In this document: positions 1 to 9,906 of the stretch, piece by piece
Layout: every line of letters starts with the position of its first letter
Numbering within the stretch: position 1 is the first letter of the stretch
NCBI GenBank assembly: GCA_001247695.2
Contig: LGRX02003626.1
Span: 1 to 64,000, forward strand
Reading direction: 5' to 3'
DNA length: 64,000 bases
From: Cymbomonas tetramitiformis
Lineage: Eukaryota > Chlorophyta > Pyramimonadophyceae > Pyramimonadales > Pyramimonadaceae
Made by a program: the position numbers and the translations under genes
The notes under the pieces: generated by a model
Databases searched by the model: none
What the model saw: only the letters and a program-made list of their open reading frames with translations
Told to the model about the DNA's origin: nothing

Positions 1-192
1 CCTGGATGCACCCTGCCCTCGACACGGAGGCACGGAGGCCTACTGAGTGACCACACCGAGCGACTATGACCCTGGATGCACCCTGCCCTCGACACGGAGG
101 CCTACTGAGTGACCACACCGAGCGACTATGACCCTGGATGCACCCTGCCCTCGACACGGAGGCCTACTGAGTGACCACACCGAGCGACTATG
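1..192. repeat. Short tandem repeat, about 62 bp, three units
   Basis: Three units beginning with CCTGGATGCACCCTGCCCTC start at positions 1, 71 and 133, so the period is 70 then 62 bases; the first unit carries an 8-base internal duplication. The array lies just beyond the stop codon proposed for the PfkB kinase gene. It is GC-rich and has no coding signal of its own. Confidence 0.9.
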
Positions 193-3145
193 AGCCGAAA
201 ATGAAGCTCGGAAAAGAGAGGCACGGGCGGGCCGGCAGAAGGCATGCCTGCACCACGGCTGCCCCGGTGTAGTTTCCGATCTCCGCGCATCTCCGCAGCG
301 GGTAGTCCCGCAGCAACCCGTATATGAATCTGCGGCAGGCACAACCACCTTCAGGACCTCAGCACACTCGGGGCTCCCGCCTGGCAAGCGTCCTGGCTCG
401 AGTCGCCATCAAGCAGCCTGCGGGAAAGGATGTAGGAAGAGGGCGCACCCAGAGGAAAATAGATCCCCCGCACCAGTGGTGTCCATCACCTTCACGCGGG
501 GCTCGGCCGGCGCCTCAAACTGCAAAGTGCACGCTCTCGAAATATCAGAAGGATGGGAGCCTAACAGCTAGTAATTACACGTCTACCTGAGACTGAATAT
601 CAGAAAGATGGGAGCCTAACAGCTAGAAACTACACGTATACCCTGAGGCCACACCTGTTCCTCCCCAGCCTTCTTGACGATGCATCCACGCTCCCCGACG
701 GTGCACACAACCAACTCGCAAGATGCGGCCATAAGATCGATTCCCTGCTTTCCCATACACCCACAAATCGACAACAATTGGCAGCACCTAATCAAAGCAA
801 AGCAGTCAACAGCTCCGGTGCGAACTTTGGTAGGTACAGGGTAAAGTACACGTTCACTAAATAAACCTTCTGAAGGGGCGTGAGAGGCCAATAGTCCGCA
901 AGACATGCGGTGCTCAGCGTAAAATTTAGATGTGAGATTGCATTTAGTGTACCTGACCGCCACTAAGGCTTGTGGGGGTCCGGTGCCAAAGGCCTTGGCC
1001 TTGGCCTGACCACTTGGCAGGTGACTGTTTTATCATGCGAGGCACCGCGAAAAAGGTGGAAAGGCCGCTCAAGCGCACCAGCTGCACGGTGGGCTCCTCG
1101 GTGCCCTCGAAGGCGTACTTGGGATCCGAGTGTCGCGCCATCTCCACAGTCTCGTCCTCGTTTGCGAAGACCGCGCTCACCTGCCACACGTAAATCCCAA
1201 GGCGCTTACTACCCCCGTGCTTGTGGCCTCTCTCCCCCGTGCTTGTGGCCTCTCTCCCCCGTTGCTTCTGGCACCACTTCCAGCTGCCGGTGACACGAGC
1301 GAACCATAGCGTTCCTCTCGTCACGGCCTGTAGCCGTAGCACCGATATGAGTACTGGAGATTGAAGCCAGCAAAGAAAGAAGGAATCCAGTTACTTCAAG
1401 AGCTGCTGCAAACGTGAAGAGTGGCGCAAAAGGAGGTACCAAGCCGCTGGACAGCACTTCGAGGAACTTCTTGTGAAACGTTCTCACCACCTGTAACAAA
1501 AGTTGAAGGACCCGTTTCACCGTTGGAAGCACCACGAAACGGCTACAAGAGATTGTGTTCGTCAGTTTCCACACAGGATCTGAGATGTGGCGGATCTCGA
1601 ATAGTCAGCTCGTACAGCGAGGGACTGTGGCTTGCGCAGGTTTCTTGGCCGAGAGCCTCGCGAAACGACGTGCAGAGGTATTCGAATAGTCAGATCGTAC
1701 AGCGAGGGACTGTGGCTTGCGCAGGTTTCTCTGGCCGAGAGCCTCGCGAAAACGACGTGCAGAGGTATTCGAATAGTCAGATCGTACAGCGAGGGACTGT
1801 GGCTTGCGCAGGTTTCTCTGGCCGAGAGCCTCGCGAAAACGACGTGCAGAGGTATTCGAAGGTCAGTAGCGACAGGTAGGCTTCTGGCCGCCTCCCGGAG
1901 AAGCGCAGAGATCATTCTCCGTACCTCGAAGGATGCGAGGTGCAAAGCAACTTTACAACCAGCTTGTACAGCAAGCTTGGCTCCTTCCTCCAAGAGATTG
2001 TCGCCGTAAAAGGCATACCTGATCCATAAAAGACACAGAGGTGAGAGGTGGGATCGTGACAATTTCATGAAGAGTGCTGTCTGGAAGGGAAAAGTTTTTT
2101 ACGCAGATGTACACAACCGGTGCGACTCCACGTTGTGAGGTTTGTGACTCCTCAGTCCTCAAATCCGCAGAAGAATCACGCGTTTCATAGATTCGGAACA
2201 CTCAAATCACCCCTGATTTGGCTGAATGCCGGAAGGCAAAGAGAGCGTCGCATATTTGCGCTCACTTTTATCTAGAAGGCGAGATACTTAGTGCAATAAT
2301 CTCGCACGCTTTGAAAGGCTAGAATCCAAGCTCGCGCAGTGGTTTACTATCGGGAAAGCATCCGCGGTATTATTTACAGGTGGTTGTGAGCCAACGAAAT
2401 CTGGCGACGGGGAGCACCCGTTGAAAATGGCCCACTTGGCACCTTTAAAGTCCGACTCCTTCAGATCGCTCGCCGCCAAACGAGCAGCTCCCACCATGTT
2501 TGGACGCATGGTACGCTGCACGCGCAGCAATGAACGGTCAGGAACACGAACGAGGCAAACTTAGGAAACGGGTGCTTCCCGAAGCCAGGATATCAGATAT
2601 CAGGTAGGATGCTGCGCGCAGGCGATCAGGGAGGGCAGAGTAAAAAAGGAAACAGTCAGGAGGGGAATCACCTGCGCGTCACTACCAACAAGGCAAACGC
2701 AACGGCCTGTAGAACCTGGAAGCTTGCGAATGTCTCGTGTTTCAACCCCCGAGCGTTTCATGCTCTTCAGGAACATGGCTCCCCACTCGTCGTCTCCAAC
2801 CGCACCAACAATCGAACAACGTACGTCGAAACCATCTGCGAGCCCGCGCGCAGTATTGGAGGCGCTTCCTCCTGCCTTGGAGGAGAACTCATCGACGGAA
2901 GAAAGTAGCTCCTTCACTTCTGATGCATCGATTCGAGCAGAACCCCCAATATCTCCTTTGATGTTCTTTAGAAACTCGGCGTCTACTAGAGACACATGGT
3001 CCATTATACCAACTGGTTGCACTGCAACGACCTCGCATGAAGCGTCAGATTCTTCTTCATACGTTTTCCTTTTAGATGGGGTAATGTTGGCCATGGTTGG
3101 CACCCACTCTGCTGGAAGTATTCTAGGGGGGGGGATATTACGCAA
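188..3145 (-). CDS. PfkB-family carbohydrate/nucleoside kinase, eight exons
   Basis: Host gene for a ribokinase-like (PfkB) kinase, an ATP-dependent phosphotransferase acting on a sugar or nucleoside; the substrate cannot be told. Proposed exons, read 3145 to 188: 3145-2672, 2515-2418, 2018-1925, 1490-1440, 1180-1079, 744-655, 519-449, 329-188. All joins are GT-AG and keep the frame. Exon 1 holds the N-terminal signature GGSASNTARGL and the GAVGDDEWG stretch; exon 3 gives YAFYGDNLLEEGAKLA and ALHLASFE; exon 5 gives FANEDE; exon 6 gives CTVGERGCIVKKAG; exon 7 holds the second signature with catalytic Asp, DTTGAGDLF; exon 8 gives GFIYGLLRDYPL. The Met at 3094 is an equally good start, since homology begins only near residue 47. 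Closest in style to plant PfkB proteins. The last exon end is the least certain: it runs to a TAG at 188-190 without the usual family C-terminus. Confidence 0.85.
541..650. repeat. Intronic 55-bp tandem duplication
   Basis: A 55-base unit containing ATATCAGAAGGATGGGAGCC and the following splice-donor-like stretch is present twice (starting at 541 and 596) in the intron between exons 6 and 7 of the PfkB kinase gene. The copies differ at a few bases. Confidence 0.85.
1209..1266. repeat. 22-bp tandem repeat, intronic
   Basis: The unit CCCCCGTGCTTGTGGCCTCT plus two bases is repeated just over two times in the intron between exons 4 and 5 of the kinase gene. Confidence 0.85.
1598..1860. repeat. 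85-87 bp tandem repeat, three units, intronic
   Basis: Units start at 1598 (85 bp), 1683 (87 bp) and 1770 (87 bp), each opening with CGAATAGTCAG. The array lies wholly inside the intron between exons 3 and 4 of the PfkB kinase. The last two units are almost identical, so the expansion is recent. Reading frames across it are a by-product of the repeat. Confidence 0.95.
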
Positions 3146-4022
3146 TTCGGTCGGATCCTATTCGCGATATTCCGTCAAAATGTGACGTTCCTTATCTCGT
3201 TTGACGGTAGCTCATCCGAACGCTTCAACAGATAGAGCTGGTACTGTGTCACTGTTACAAGCTCTTCCTCTCGTCTGTCGTGACAGCAACAGCAGCCAGG
3301 TCTCGGTCTGATGCACATTGACATAAACATTCGATTGCCAGATATACGCTCCTCCTACGGTATACGATTTATTTTATTCATTATTATTTTTATTCTACGT
3401 TATACGATTTATTTTATGCATTATTATTTTATTATTATTATTTTATTATTATTATTTTATTTTATTATTATTATTTTTATATGTTTTATACGTTGGGTTT
3501 CAGGTATACGAAAATAAAAAATAAAAAATACGCACCGACGGTGCACAAAAGTACATGCATGTAGGTGACTATATTCTACATAATTATCGGGCGTTGCGTT
3601 GTTTTTCATAATCAGCCGACGTGGCTGGCTATGCCTCCCGAATGACGATTATTCAAGAGTTTGACGATTTTTCAAGTCTACGGCTGTATGAAACGATTTT
3701 TATCAAATCTACGGTGTATGCGGGTACCATATCAAATCTTTCGCGTCGCGACCGTGAAACCTTTTCCGCAAAATTCTAATTTAATTACTAGTGATGACTG
3801 TATCAAAACACGCTCTACGACGCTTCATATGTGTGTGTGTGTGTGTGTATGTGTGTATCTACATCGGATATTCCGATGTACATTCATGAACGTGCCCGTA
3901 GCGTAGAATCTGATCTTATCACACAGGTGTATAAATTGGTAATACCACTTGTCAGCGAAGCATCCCATCTGAGGGATTTCTAATTATTGATTAGATTGTA
4001 TCGAAGCACAAGTAATCACGGC
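3146..4022. other. Upstream flank: AT-rich repeat, (TG)n tract, no gene
   Basis: No coding region is supported. 3340-3550 is a low-complexity TTATTATTATTTT-type stretch between ATATACG-type motifs; a second copy of the same unit sits at 8930-9075, including the shared CGTTGGGTTTCAGGTATACG block and a GCACCGACGGTGCA-like end, so it is a dispersed repeat. 3831-3858 is a (TG)n microsatellite. The rest shows nothing recognisable. Confidence 0.7.
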
Positions 4023-4027
4023 TATTC

Positions 4028-4220
4028 TGCTGGATTCGGTGACCCGTAGGTCATAACTTATCTGACTCCCGTTAGCTGTACTAGTACTCGTACAGTACTA
4101 GGTGACAGATCCCTAGGTCACAGACACCTTATATTCGTTTAACTCTTATAATCAGTTTACACTTGTATGAAAGATATTCAGTGACCGCACCCGATATAAT
4201 ACGTTATATTATATCTCACA
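4028..4220 (+). repeat. Left LTR of gag-only element no. 1
   Basis: 193 bp, TG...CA ends, differing from the right LTR at only a few bases. It contains ATATAATACGTTATATTATA near its end as a possible promoter element. Confidence 0.92.
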
Positions 4221-4591
4221 GGTTATGGGGTATTACCCCGCTTTTATCACTGCTGACTTTGCCATGAGTGGCTAAGCTTTTCCGCTTGGCGGGGCGTTGG
4301 GGCCTCGCGGGGTGTTGAATTGGCCACTTTAGGGCGTGCGGTTTGCGCTATGTTGCGGTGAGATTTCGAGTTGGGACTTTCGGCAACTTCTTCGAGTGTC
4401 CGCGTTGGATTTTGTTTTAGACTGAGCTTGATCACCTTTGTCAACATCTCCTTGGCCGTCGCGTGTCCGACTTCGTTGATTTCGTTCGACCCCTTCTTCT
4501 CCTTACTCCGCAACTGCATTACGGTCGCCCGCCACCTTACAATTTGCACCTCGCCTTTCCCCCAACCCCCCTCCTATAGGAATTTATTCTG

Positions 4592-5135
4592 ATGACTTCA
4601 TCCTCAGTTGGAACACCGGCCATGGGCGCTCGGATGCGCCTAGATTCATTTTTTGCTAGGAACGTGGGTGCTCGCTACAAGAGCACCCCGCAGTCAGCGA
4701 ATGTCGCACTCGCTGCTGCTGACAAGACACGCAGCAATGCCGTTTTGCAATCGTCTTGGGACATTGACGTTGTGAAGCGTGTTGCGAAGGACACCTTAGG
4801 TACTAAAGCGTCCTCATTTTCCGGAAGTGAACCTCATCGACAACTTCTTTGGGATTCCTTGGTTACTGCCTTGGAAGCATCGTTTGTCAACAAGGACAAC
4901 GCCAACGAGGACATCTTTGACCTCGTGGACGTCACCAAGGAGGTTCACCCGATCTTCAACGACATTTTGCTTCGTGCGTTGGTCTCTTTGACAACGCCAC
5001 ACTCTCCAGCTCGAAGGTGGGTTGACGCTTCCGCTCGGATTTCTCCGCGCGACGGTAAGCGTGCACTCCTGGAAATCACCAAGCGGCTGCTGCCGCCTGG
5101 GCATCGGCCGCTCCGCCACCATGAAGAACTCTTAA
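4592..5135 (+). CDS. Gag-like protein, N-terminal part (retrotransposon no. 1)
   Basis: Starts at ATG 4592 and runs open until a MITE inserted at the TTAA at 5132-5135; beyond that point the frame reads into the MITE and stops at 5162-5164. The product is alpha-helical in character, rich in Ala, Leu and charged residues, and without recognisable motifs in this part. The downstream coding segment starting at 5643 is in the same frame if the MITE is ignored, so the two pieces are one interrupted gene. Classification as Gag rests on position between LTRs and on the zinc knuckle in the downstream part. Confidence 0.75.
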
Positions 5136-5638
5136 GGGTAGGGTGCACAGTTCTCGAGAATTAAAAAATATTGATCACAATTTCCATATTTAAAATAATT
5201 AAATTTCTATTGTGAACATGCCATCTTTATAAATGAATAGCGTCGAAAATCGCAACATGACCCGCTATTTTTATTGGCTAGGATCCAAGAATGGTGTGTT
5301 TGCCCGATATTAAAAAAACCTTGGGTAAAGTTAACGTGTAGATTTATTTATAGAAATTATTTATCAGTTGTATATACTATATCTGCATTACTTGATTTAA
5401 TAAAAATTCTAGACAAAAATCTACACGTTAACTTCGCCAAAGGTTTTTTTTAATACAAAGATGACTCACCATTCATGGATCCTGGCCAATAAAAATAGGG
5501 GGTTATGTTGCAAATTTTGGCGCTATAAATTTGCAAAGTCAAATCAAAATTAATTGTAAACTGTCATTATTAGATATGGAAAATGTGATGTATCTATTTA
5601 TCTTTTGGTCGAAAACGAAACCCAAGTGCACCCTACCC
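5136..5638. mobile_element. Fold-back MITE, 503 bp, TTAA target site
   Basis: Terminal inverted repeats GGGTAGGGTGCAC and GTGCACCCTACCC are flanked by TTAA on both sides (5132-5135 and 5639-5642). The interior is also largely palindromic: for example ATCTACACGTTAACTT near 5420 is the complement of the stretch near 5330. It has no coding region. TTAA targets are typical of piggyBac-type elements, whose excision is precise; here the gag frame on both sides is in register across the TTAA. Confidence 0.85.
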
Positions 5639-5642
5639 TTAA

Positions 5643-6530
5643 GCATTTCTTTTGGTTCTTCTAATGACCCTGAGCCCTTGGTTGCACAATTCGACGAATG
5701 CCTTAAGGCTATCGCGGCTAGCGGAGCGGGCCCCCTGGATGACGAAGCAGCCAAAAGGCAACTCCTGGCAGCGCTGGACGCCGACTTCTACAAGGAGGTG
5801 ATCACCCCGCTCCGCCTGGACACCGAGTTGGCGAAGGTGAGCATCGAGGAAGTGTACACTCACGTTCTAGAGGTGTGGTGGGGTGCGAACCCTAATGGCC
5901 CCTCCACCCGCCCCAAGACAGCCGCACCTGTCCACACGCTCACGCCTCTCGGACTGGCTTACGCGGGTGACGAGCGGAGTGGCATCTCGGACTTCCTCGA
6001 GGAGTTCGCTCGTATCGTTGGTGAGGCCTCTATCCTACTTGCCTCCCTCCGTCATGACGAGCGCGGGAAGGCACCCGACACACCGCCGCCACGGAGTGAT
6101 TTTCACCGTAAGCATGGGGGCGGTGGTGTAAGATTCCCACCGTCCAAGTGGCGCGACGAGCGAAACCGTCGGACCGACGGTAAGTTTCACGGACGTAATC
6201 GTCACGTGGGTTGGAAGCAACGCTTCGCGGCATCACCGCTCCCGAAGGGCGGGAATTGGCCTCAAGGCATGAAGCCGCAGGGTGCTAGGAGCATTTCTTT
6301 TCACTCCGCATCCTCGGCCTTCGTTCAGGAGTGCCCCCTCTGCCCTGGGCACTTTCACGACACTGCACGTTGCCCTGAGGTGTGTGGTTCGTGCGATGTG
6401 GACCTACGGGATGCCGCCATGGACCTAGACGAGGTGGTTTCGGCCTTCCAGACGGCCTTCGACAACGAGAACGACGAGGACTTCGCTGTCCTGTGCCACG
6501 AGCACGACCAGCCCGACTGGTGCGTAATGA
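5643..6530 (+). CDS. Gag-like protein, central part with CCHC zinc knuckle
   Basis: Continues the gag frame after the MITE. Around 6331-6372 it encodes CPLCPGHFHDTARC, which fits C-x2-C-x4-H-x4-C exactly, the nucleic-acid-binding knuckle of retroelement Gag. Before it is a basic, Arg/Gly/His-rich linker; after it an acidic stretch (Asp/Glu-rich, near 6415-6490). The reading frame then shifts near 6520. The frame beginning at 5531 is inside the MITE, so its first codons are not part of the gene. Confidence 0.8.
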
Positions 6531-7518
6531 TCCTGAGCCTTTCACCTATCCGGTACTGCACGACGTGGGATTGCGTGCACACTATGCGGGCTTGGGTCGT
6601 GGTGCTTCGGGCGCCGACATGGAGGATGTGCTCTCAGATGCACGAGGCGTCCTTGCGTCCCTACGTTCTGCGGCTACGACTGCAGAAGTCGGTGGTGCTA
6701 CCGCATCTGGTGAGCAACCACCGCTGCACATCGGCACTTTGTCTGTGCCGCAGGTGGTGTGCGATGCGCCACCACCTGCCAATCGCGAGATCGACACGGG
6801 GCTTTACCCTATTTCGGCATCGGACCCCGCTTCTTTCGGATCTCCTTTCGAGGAACCGCTGCGAGTGTCTTTTATGGACCGGGTGATGCCCGGATGCCCT
6901 GATCCTTCCCTTCATTTGTGTTCAATTGGGCCTTCTCGCGGCTCGATTCACCCGGGAGAGCTTTCCGTGATCGACGATGACGACGGCTCCGACAGTTATT
7001 CCTTTTCCGGAGACGAGATTCCCTCGGCCCCACCGGCTACACGGTCATGTGTCGGTGTGGCAACATTGCCGAGGGTCTTCTCTCTTGCATCTCTAGCCCT
7101 GCCCGCACTCATGTGTCTTGCATGTGTGTCAGCGGTTCAGGGTTCGGTGGTGCTCGATCGAGCCCCTGAATTCACCGCAGCGGTACATCCCACTGGGGTG
7201 ACTGCCAACAGTCTGCCCGCCTTGCCGTACTATTTTACTTTCGGCATTTCTTTTCCATCTTTGGTTTCGGCGGGTTTGAATTCTGATTTTCAATTTTCGG
7301 AATTTCTGATTTTGCTCTACGAGTCTTTTCCTGCCTCTGGTTTCTGGTCTTCGATTCTGGATTATGGTTCTGGCTTCTGGTTCTGGACACTGGTCTCTGG
7401 ACTCTGGTTCTGGATTATGACTTCTGGACTCTGGTTCTGGTTGAACTTCTTTGACACTGACAACTTCTTCAACTTTGGTGAACTCTGCAGCCTTGTGGAC
7501 CACTTCGGAAGTGGCTGA
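6520..7518 (+). CDS. Gag-like protein, C-terminal part with hydrophobic segment
   Basis: Another frame takes over near 6520 and stays open to TGA at 7516-7518. The product is Ser/Pro/Asp-rich, with an acidic patch (DDDDGSDSYSFSGDE) followed by a strongly hydrophobic segment (VFSLASLALPALMCLACVSA), then an odd aromatic tail from a TTCTGG-rich minisatellite at 7330-7445. The related element at 15504-19025 also ends in a frame-shifted acidic domain with a hydrophobic segment, so the domain is probably a real part of this family. No pol motif is present. The function of the hydrophobic segment is unknown. Confidence 0.5.
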   Translation: MRNDPEPFTYPVLHDVGLRAHYAGLGRGASGADMEDVLSDARGVLASLRSAATTAEVGGATASGEQPPLHIGTLSVPQVVCDAPPPANREIDTGLYPISASDPASFGSPFEEPLRVSFMDRVMPGCPDPSLHLCSIGPSRGSIHPGELSVIDDDDGSDSYSFSGDEIPSAPPATRSCVGVATLPRVFSLASLALPALMCLACVSAVQGSVVLDRAPEFTAAVHPTGVTANSLPALPYYFTFGISFPSLVSAGLNSDFQFSEFLILLYESFPASGFWSSILDYGSGFWFWTLVSGLWFWIMTSGLWFWLNFFDTDNFFNFGELCSLVDHFGSG

Positions 7519-7722
7519 GTAGCCTTAAGATTCAGCTGTAGGAACTTAGCTTGTGAGCAGTTTCCTGGCAGCAGTTTTAGAAAGGGACCGCCCTGGCTAA
7601 AGCACAGGCCTCCCTCTAGCAGTTTCCAGCTCCTAGCTGTTTGTTGTTTCGGAACAATTTGCTTTGTCTGTGCTCCGCTCTCTGCCACCTGTAACAGCAC
7701 TATGTACAGTCACAGGGTGGTG

Positions 7723-7915
7723 TGCTGGATTCAGTGACCCGTAGGTCATAACTTATCTGACTCCCGTTAGCTGTACCAGTACTCGTACAGTACTAGGTGA
7801 CAGATCCCTAGGTCACAGACACCTTATATTCGTTTAACTCTTATAATCAGTTTACACTTGTATGAAAGATATTCAGTGACCGCACCCGATATAATACGTT
7901 ATATTATATCTCACA
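7723..7915 (+). repeat. Right LTR of gag-only element no. 1
   Basis: 193 bp, same boundaries as the left LTR, preceded by a short purine-rich stretch (CACAGGGTGG) that could serve as the plus-strand primer site. Confidence 0.92.
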
Positions 7916-8446
7916 TATTCATATACTGTACCCCATTCGCACAAGCACACGCTCACAACTCGCTTCCTGTATCGCAAATGCCACACTTGCATATCGTGAT
8001 GCCATCTGCGCATTTGCTTGAATATATTTGCTTGAGTATCATGATTGACACTTTATACTCGCATGGTAGTGCCAATGGCTGAATTTAAATGTGTATCGTC
8101 TCCATTCGCATGGCGTCTTGGCAGATATCCCGTTGGATGCATCCCAACCGACACGCAGGCTCGACAGTTGCGATATAGGAAGCGAGTTGTGGGCAGATAT
8201 ATTTCATAATTGCACCAGGCGTGTTTGACATGCAGACGATGTAGAAAGGAGCCCGCTAGATCTCATCGCGACATGTGAGCACGCCGTCTGCAAATATAAA
8301 TGTCTATTAAAAGGAAGCACGTTGTGCCACTTGCGTGTTTTTATAATTGTAGCATGCATGCGCGTCCACACAATGCATATACTCAGAATAAATGTCTGCA
8401 TGAATTGCCACTGCGTTTATGCATCATCGATCATCGCAAATATCAG
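7916..8446. other. No recognisable gene
   Basis: Apart from the TSD, I see only short AT-rich and dinucleotide-biased sequence with many ATGCAT-like motifs. No supported reading frame, RNA or repeat boundary. Confidence 0.5.
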
Positions 8447-8640
8447 CGCAACGACGCTTCAGGTGCAGGCGCATCCGCAGGCGCATCCGCAGGCGCAGGC
8501 GCATAATACCAGATACATACCCAAATCATTCCCTTGAAGATCTGAAGCAAGTGGCTTTTGAACTGAGATCCGCACAAAACGACGCTTCAGGTGCAGGCAC
8601 ATCCGCAGGCGCAGGCGCATCCGCAAGCTTGTCTGCAAGC
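8447..8640. repeat. GCAGGCGCATCC minisatellite, two clusters
   Basis: 6- and 12-base units (GCAGGCGCATCC) form two clusters at 8459-8503 and 8589-8625. Both clusters are introduced by the same CAACGACGCTTCAGGTGCAG-like stretch, so the whole block (about 140 bp) was duplicated. Confidence 0.75.
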
Positions 8641-8929
8641 ATTCACGATATCGGTCGTTTCATAAATCGCTCACCCATCAGCAGCTAGATTTTTCAGATA
8701 TGGATCTTAGTGAAGCAGAGATGAATGCACTCAATTCAGTAGACCATTCCCGATCTACATACGCATGTATAAAATAATTGTGTGAACGCATATTATAATT
8801 TTTATAGCGCCTGGCACGTGTGCGATCATATATGATTATGCATATGTTGTACATATCATGCATGTCTGCATGCGCATGCATCTCGCAACTATTACGTGAT
8901 TATATTATCATTTCTCAATCTCTGTAATT

Positions 8930-9075
8930 TTTACCTACGATATACGTCCCTCCTACGTTATACGATTTTATTATTAGTAGTATTATTCTTATTATTATAG
9001 TAATCAATAATATTATGCGTTGGGTTTCAGGTATACGAAAAATAAAAATATTTAATACGCACTGAAGGTGCATAT
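8930..9075. repeat. Second copy of the AT-rich dispersed repeat
   Basis: It matches the unit at 3340-3550: ATATACGTCCCTCCTACG, a TTATTA-rich core, CGTTGGGTTTCAGGTATACG, then a GCACTGAAGGTGCA end. Core length differs between copies. Dispersed, non-coding, probably a short mobile element; no target-site duplication found. Confidence 0.65.
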
Positions 9076-9329
9076 GTGTAATCGTATTATATTCATAAAT
9101 AATAGCGGACGGGTCAATATATCATATTTTGGTAATGACGTGTCTCAGTGACACGTCATTTTGATTCTCAATCCTGCAATACCCGTACACGCGAGGCATG
9201 ACCGCCTGCGCCTGCGCCTTGTCGTCGCGCGTTGCTGCTCCCACAAGAGCAGCGTGTCCACGAAGGACATAAATGGATCCGGTTGCTCGCTGCGGACTTT
9301 GCCTCGTCTTACCCGGTATATTAGCGAGG

Positions 9330-9880
9330 AAATTAGAGAGGTTCCGCAAAGTGGTCGGAGAACTAACAAATAACAAATAAGGGAATCTTCGGTCATAAAT
9401 TCCGTCCACGTCGACAGATGACAGTTCCTTACTTCTCCACAGTTCTTATCTCTCTCCTTAGCTCTCTCCTTAGTTCTCCGCCCCCACTGTTAACGATTTC
9501 TTATATCTCCGCCCTCCGGAGAAATAAGAACTGTGGAGAACTAAGGGAATCTTTTCCGATTGAGTACCTCACTGCCGCAGATTTAAATTTTCGATTCATC
9601 TTACGGTAGATCGGATCGTTTCAACCTGTTCATTCTACAACACAGGACAGAACCGGACGTCGTTCATGACGACGTTCTCGATTCCCGATTCAAAAATTTA
9701 TAATTATTTCTTATTTGTTAGTTCTCCGCGATTTCACATCTGCGGAAACCAAAAGGGCATTTTTCGTCGCAGAGAGTTAAGCAGAGAAATAAGCGTGATG
9801 ACGTCGCACGATGCTGACGTGGCGTCGCGCTTAGCTCTCCGCGCTTATTTCTCCGCCCCTTGCGGAACCTCTCTATCACC
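9330..9880. repeat. Nested inverted repeats (fold-back element)
   Basis: AGAGAGGTTCCGCAA near 9336 is inverted as TTGCGGAACCTCTCT near 9859; GGAGAACTAACAAATAA near 9355 is inverted near 9705; CTCCACAGTTCTTAT near 9437 is inverted as ATAAGAACTGTGGAG near 9521. The whole 550-bp block can fold on itself. Non-coding. It abuts the hAT element, and its outer boundaries are uncertain. Confidence 0.65.
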
Positions 9881-9906
9881 TCTGTACTGTACTGTCGGTT
9901 TTCTGT

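Larger units (their letters stand above)
4028..7915 (+). mobile_element. Gag-only LTR retrotransposon no. 1, TSD TATTC
   Basis: Complete non-autonomous LTR retrotransposon. Near-identical 193-bp LTRs (4028-4220 and 7723-7915) start TGCTGGATTC and end TATCTCACA; the 5-bp duplication TATTC flanks it exactly (4023-4027 and 7916-7920). A candidate primer-binding site TGGGGTATTACC starts at 4226, five bases after the left LTR. The interior encodes a Gag-like protein with one CCHC knuckle and no protease, integrase or reverse transcriptase, so it resembles the TR-GAG class of plant elements. A MITE (5136-5638) interrupts gag. The leader motif near 4258-4285 is shared with the element at 15504-19025. 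Confidence 0.92.
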
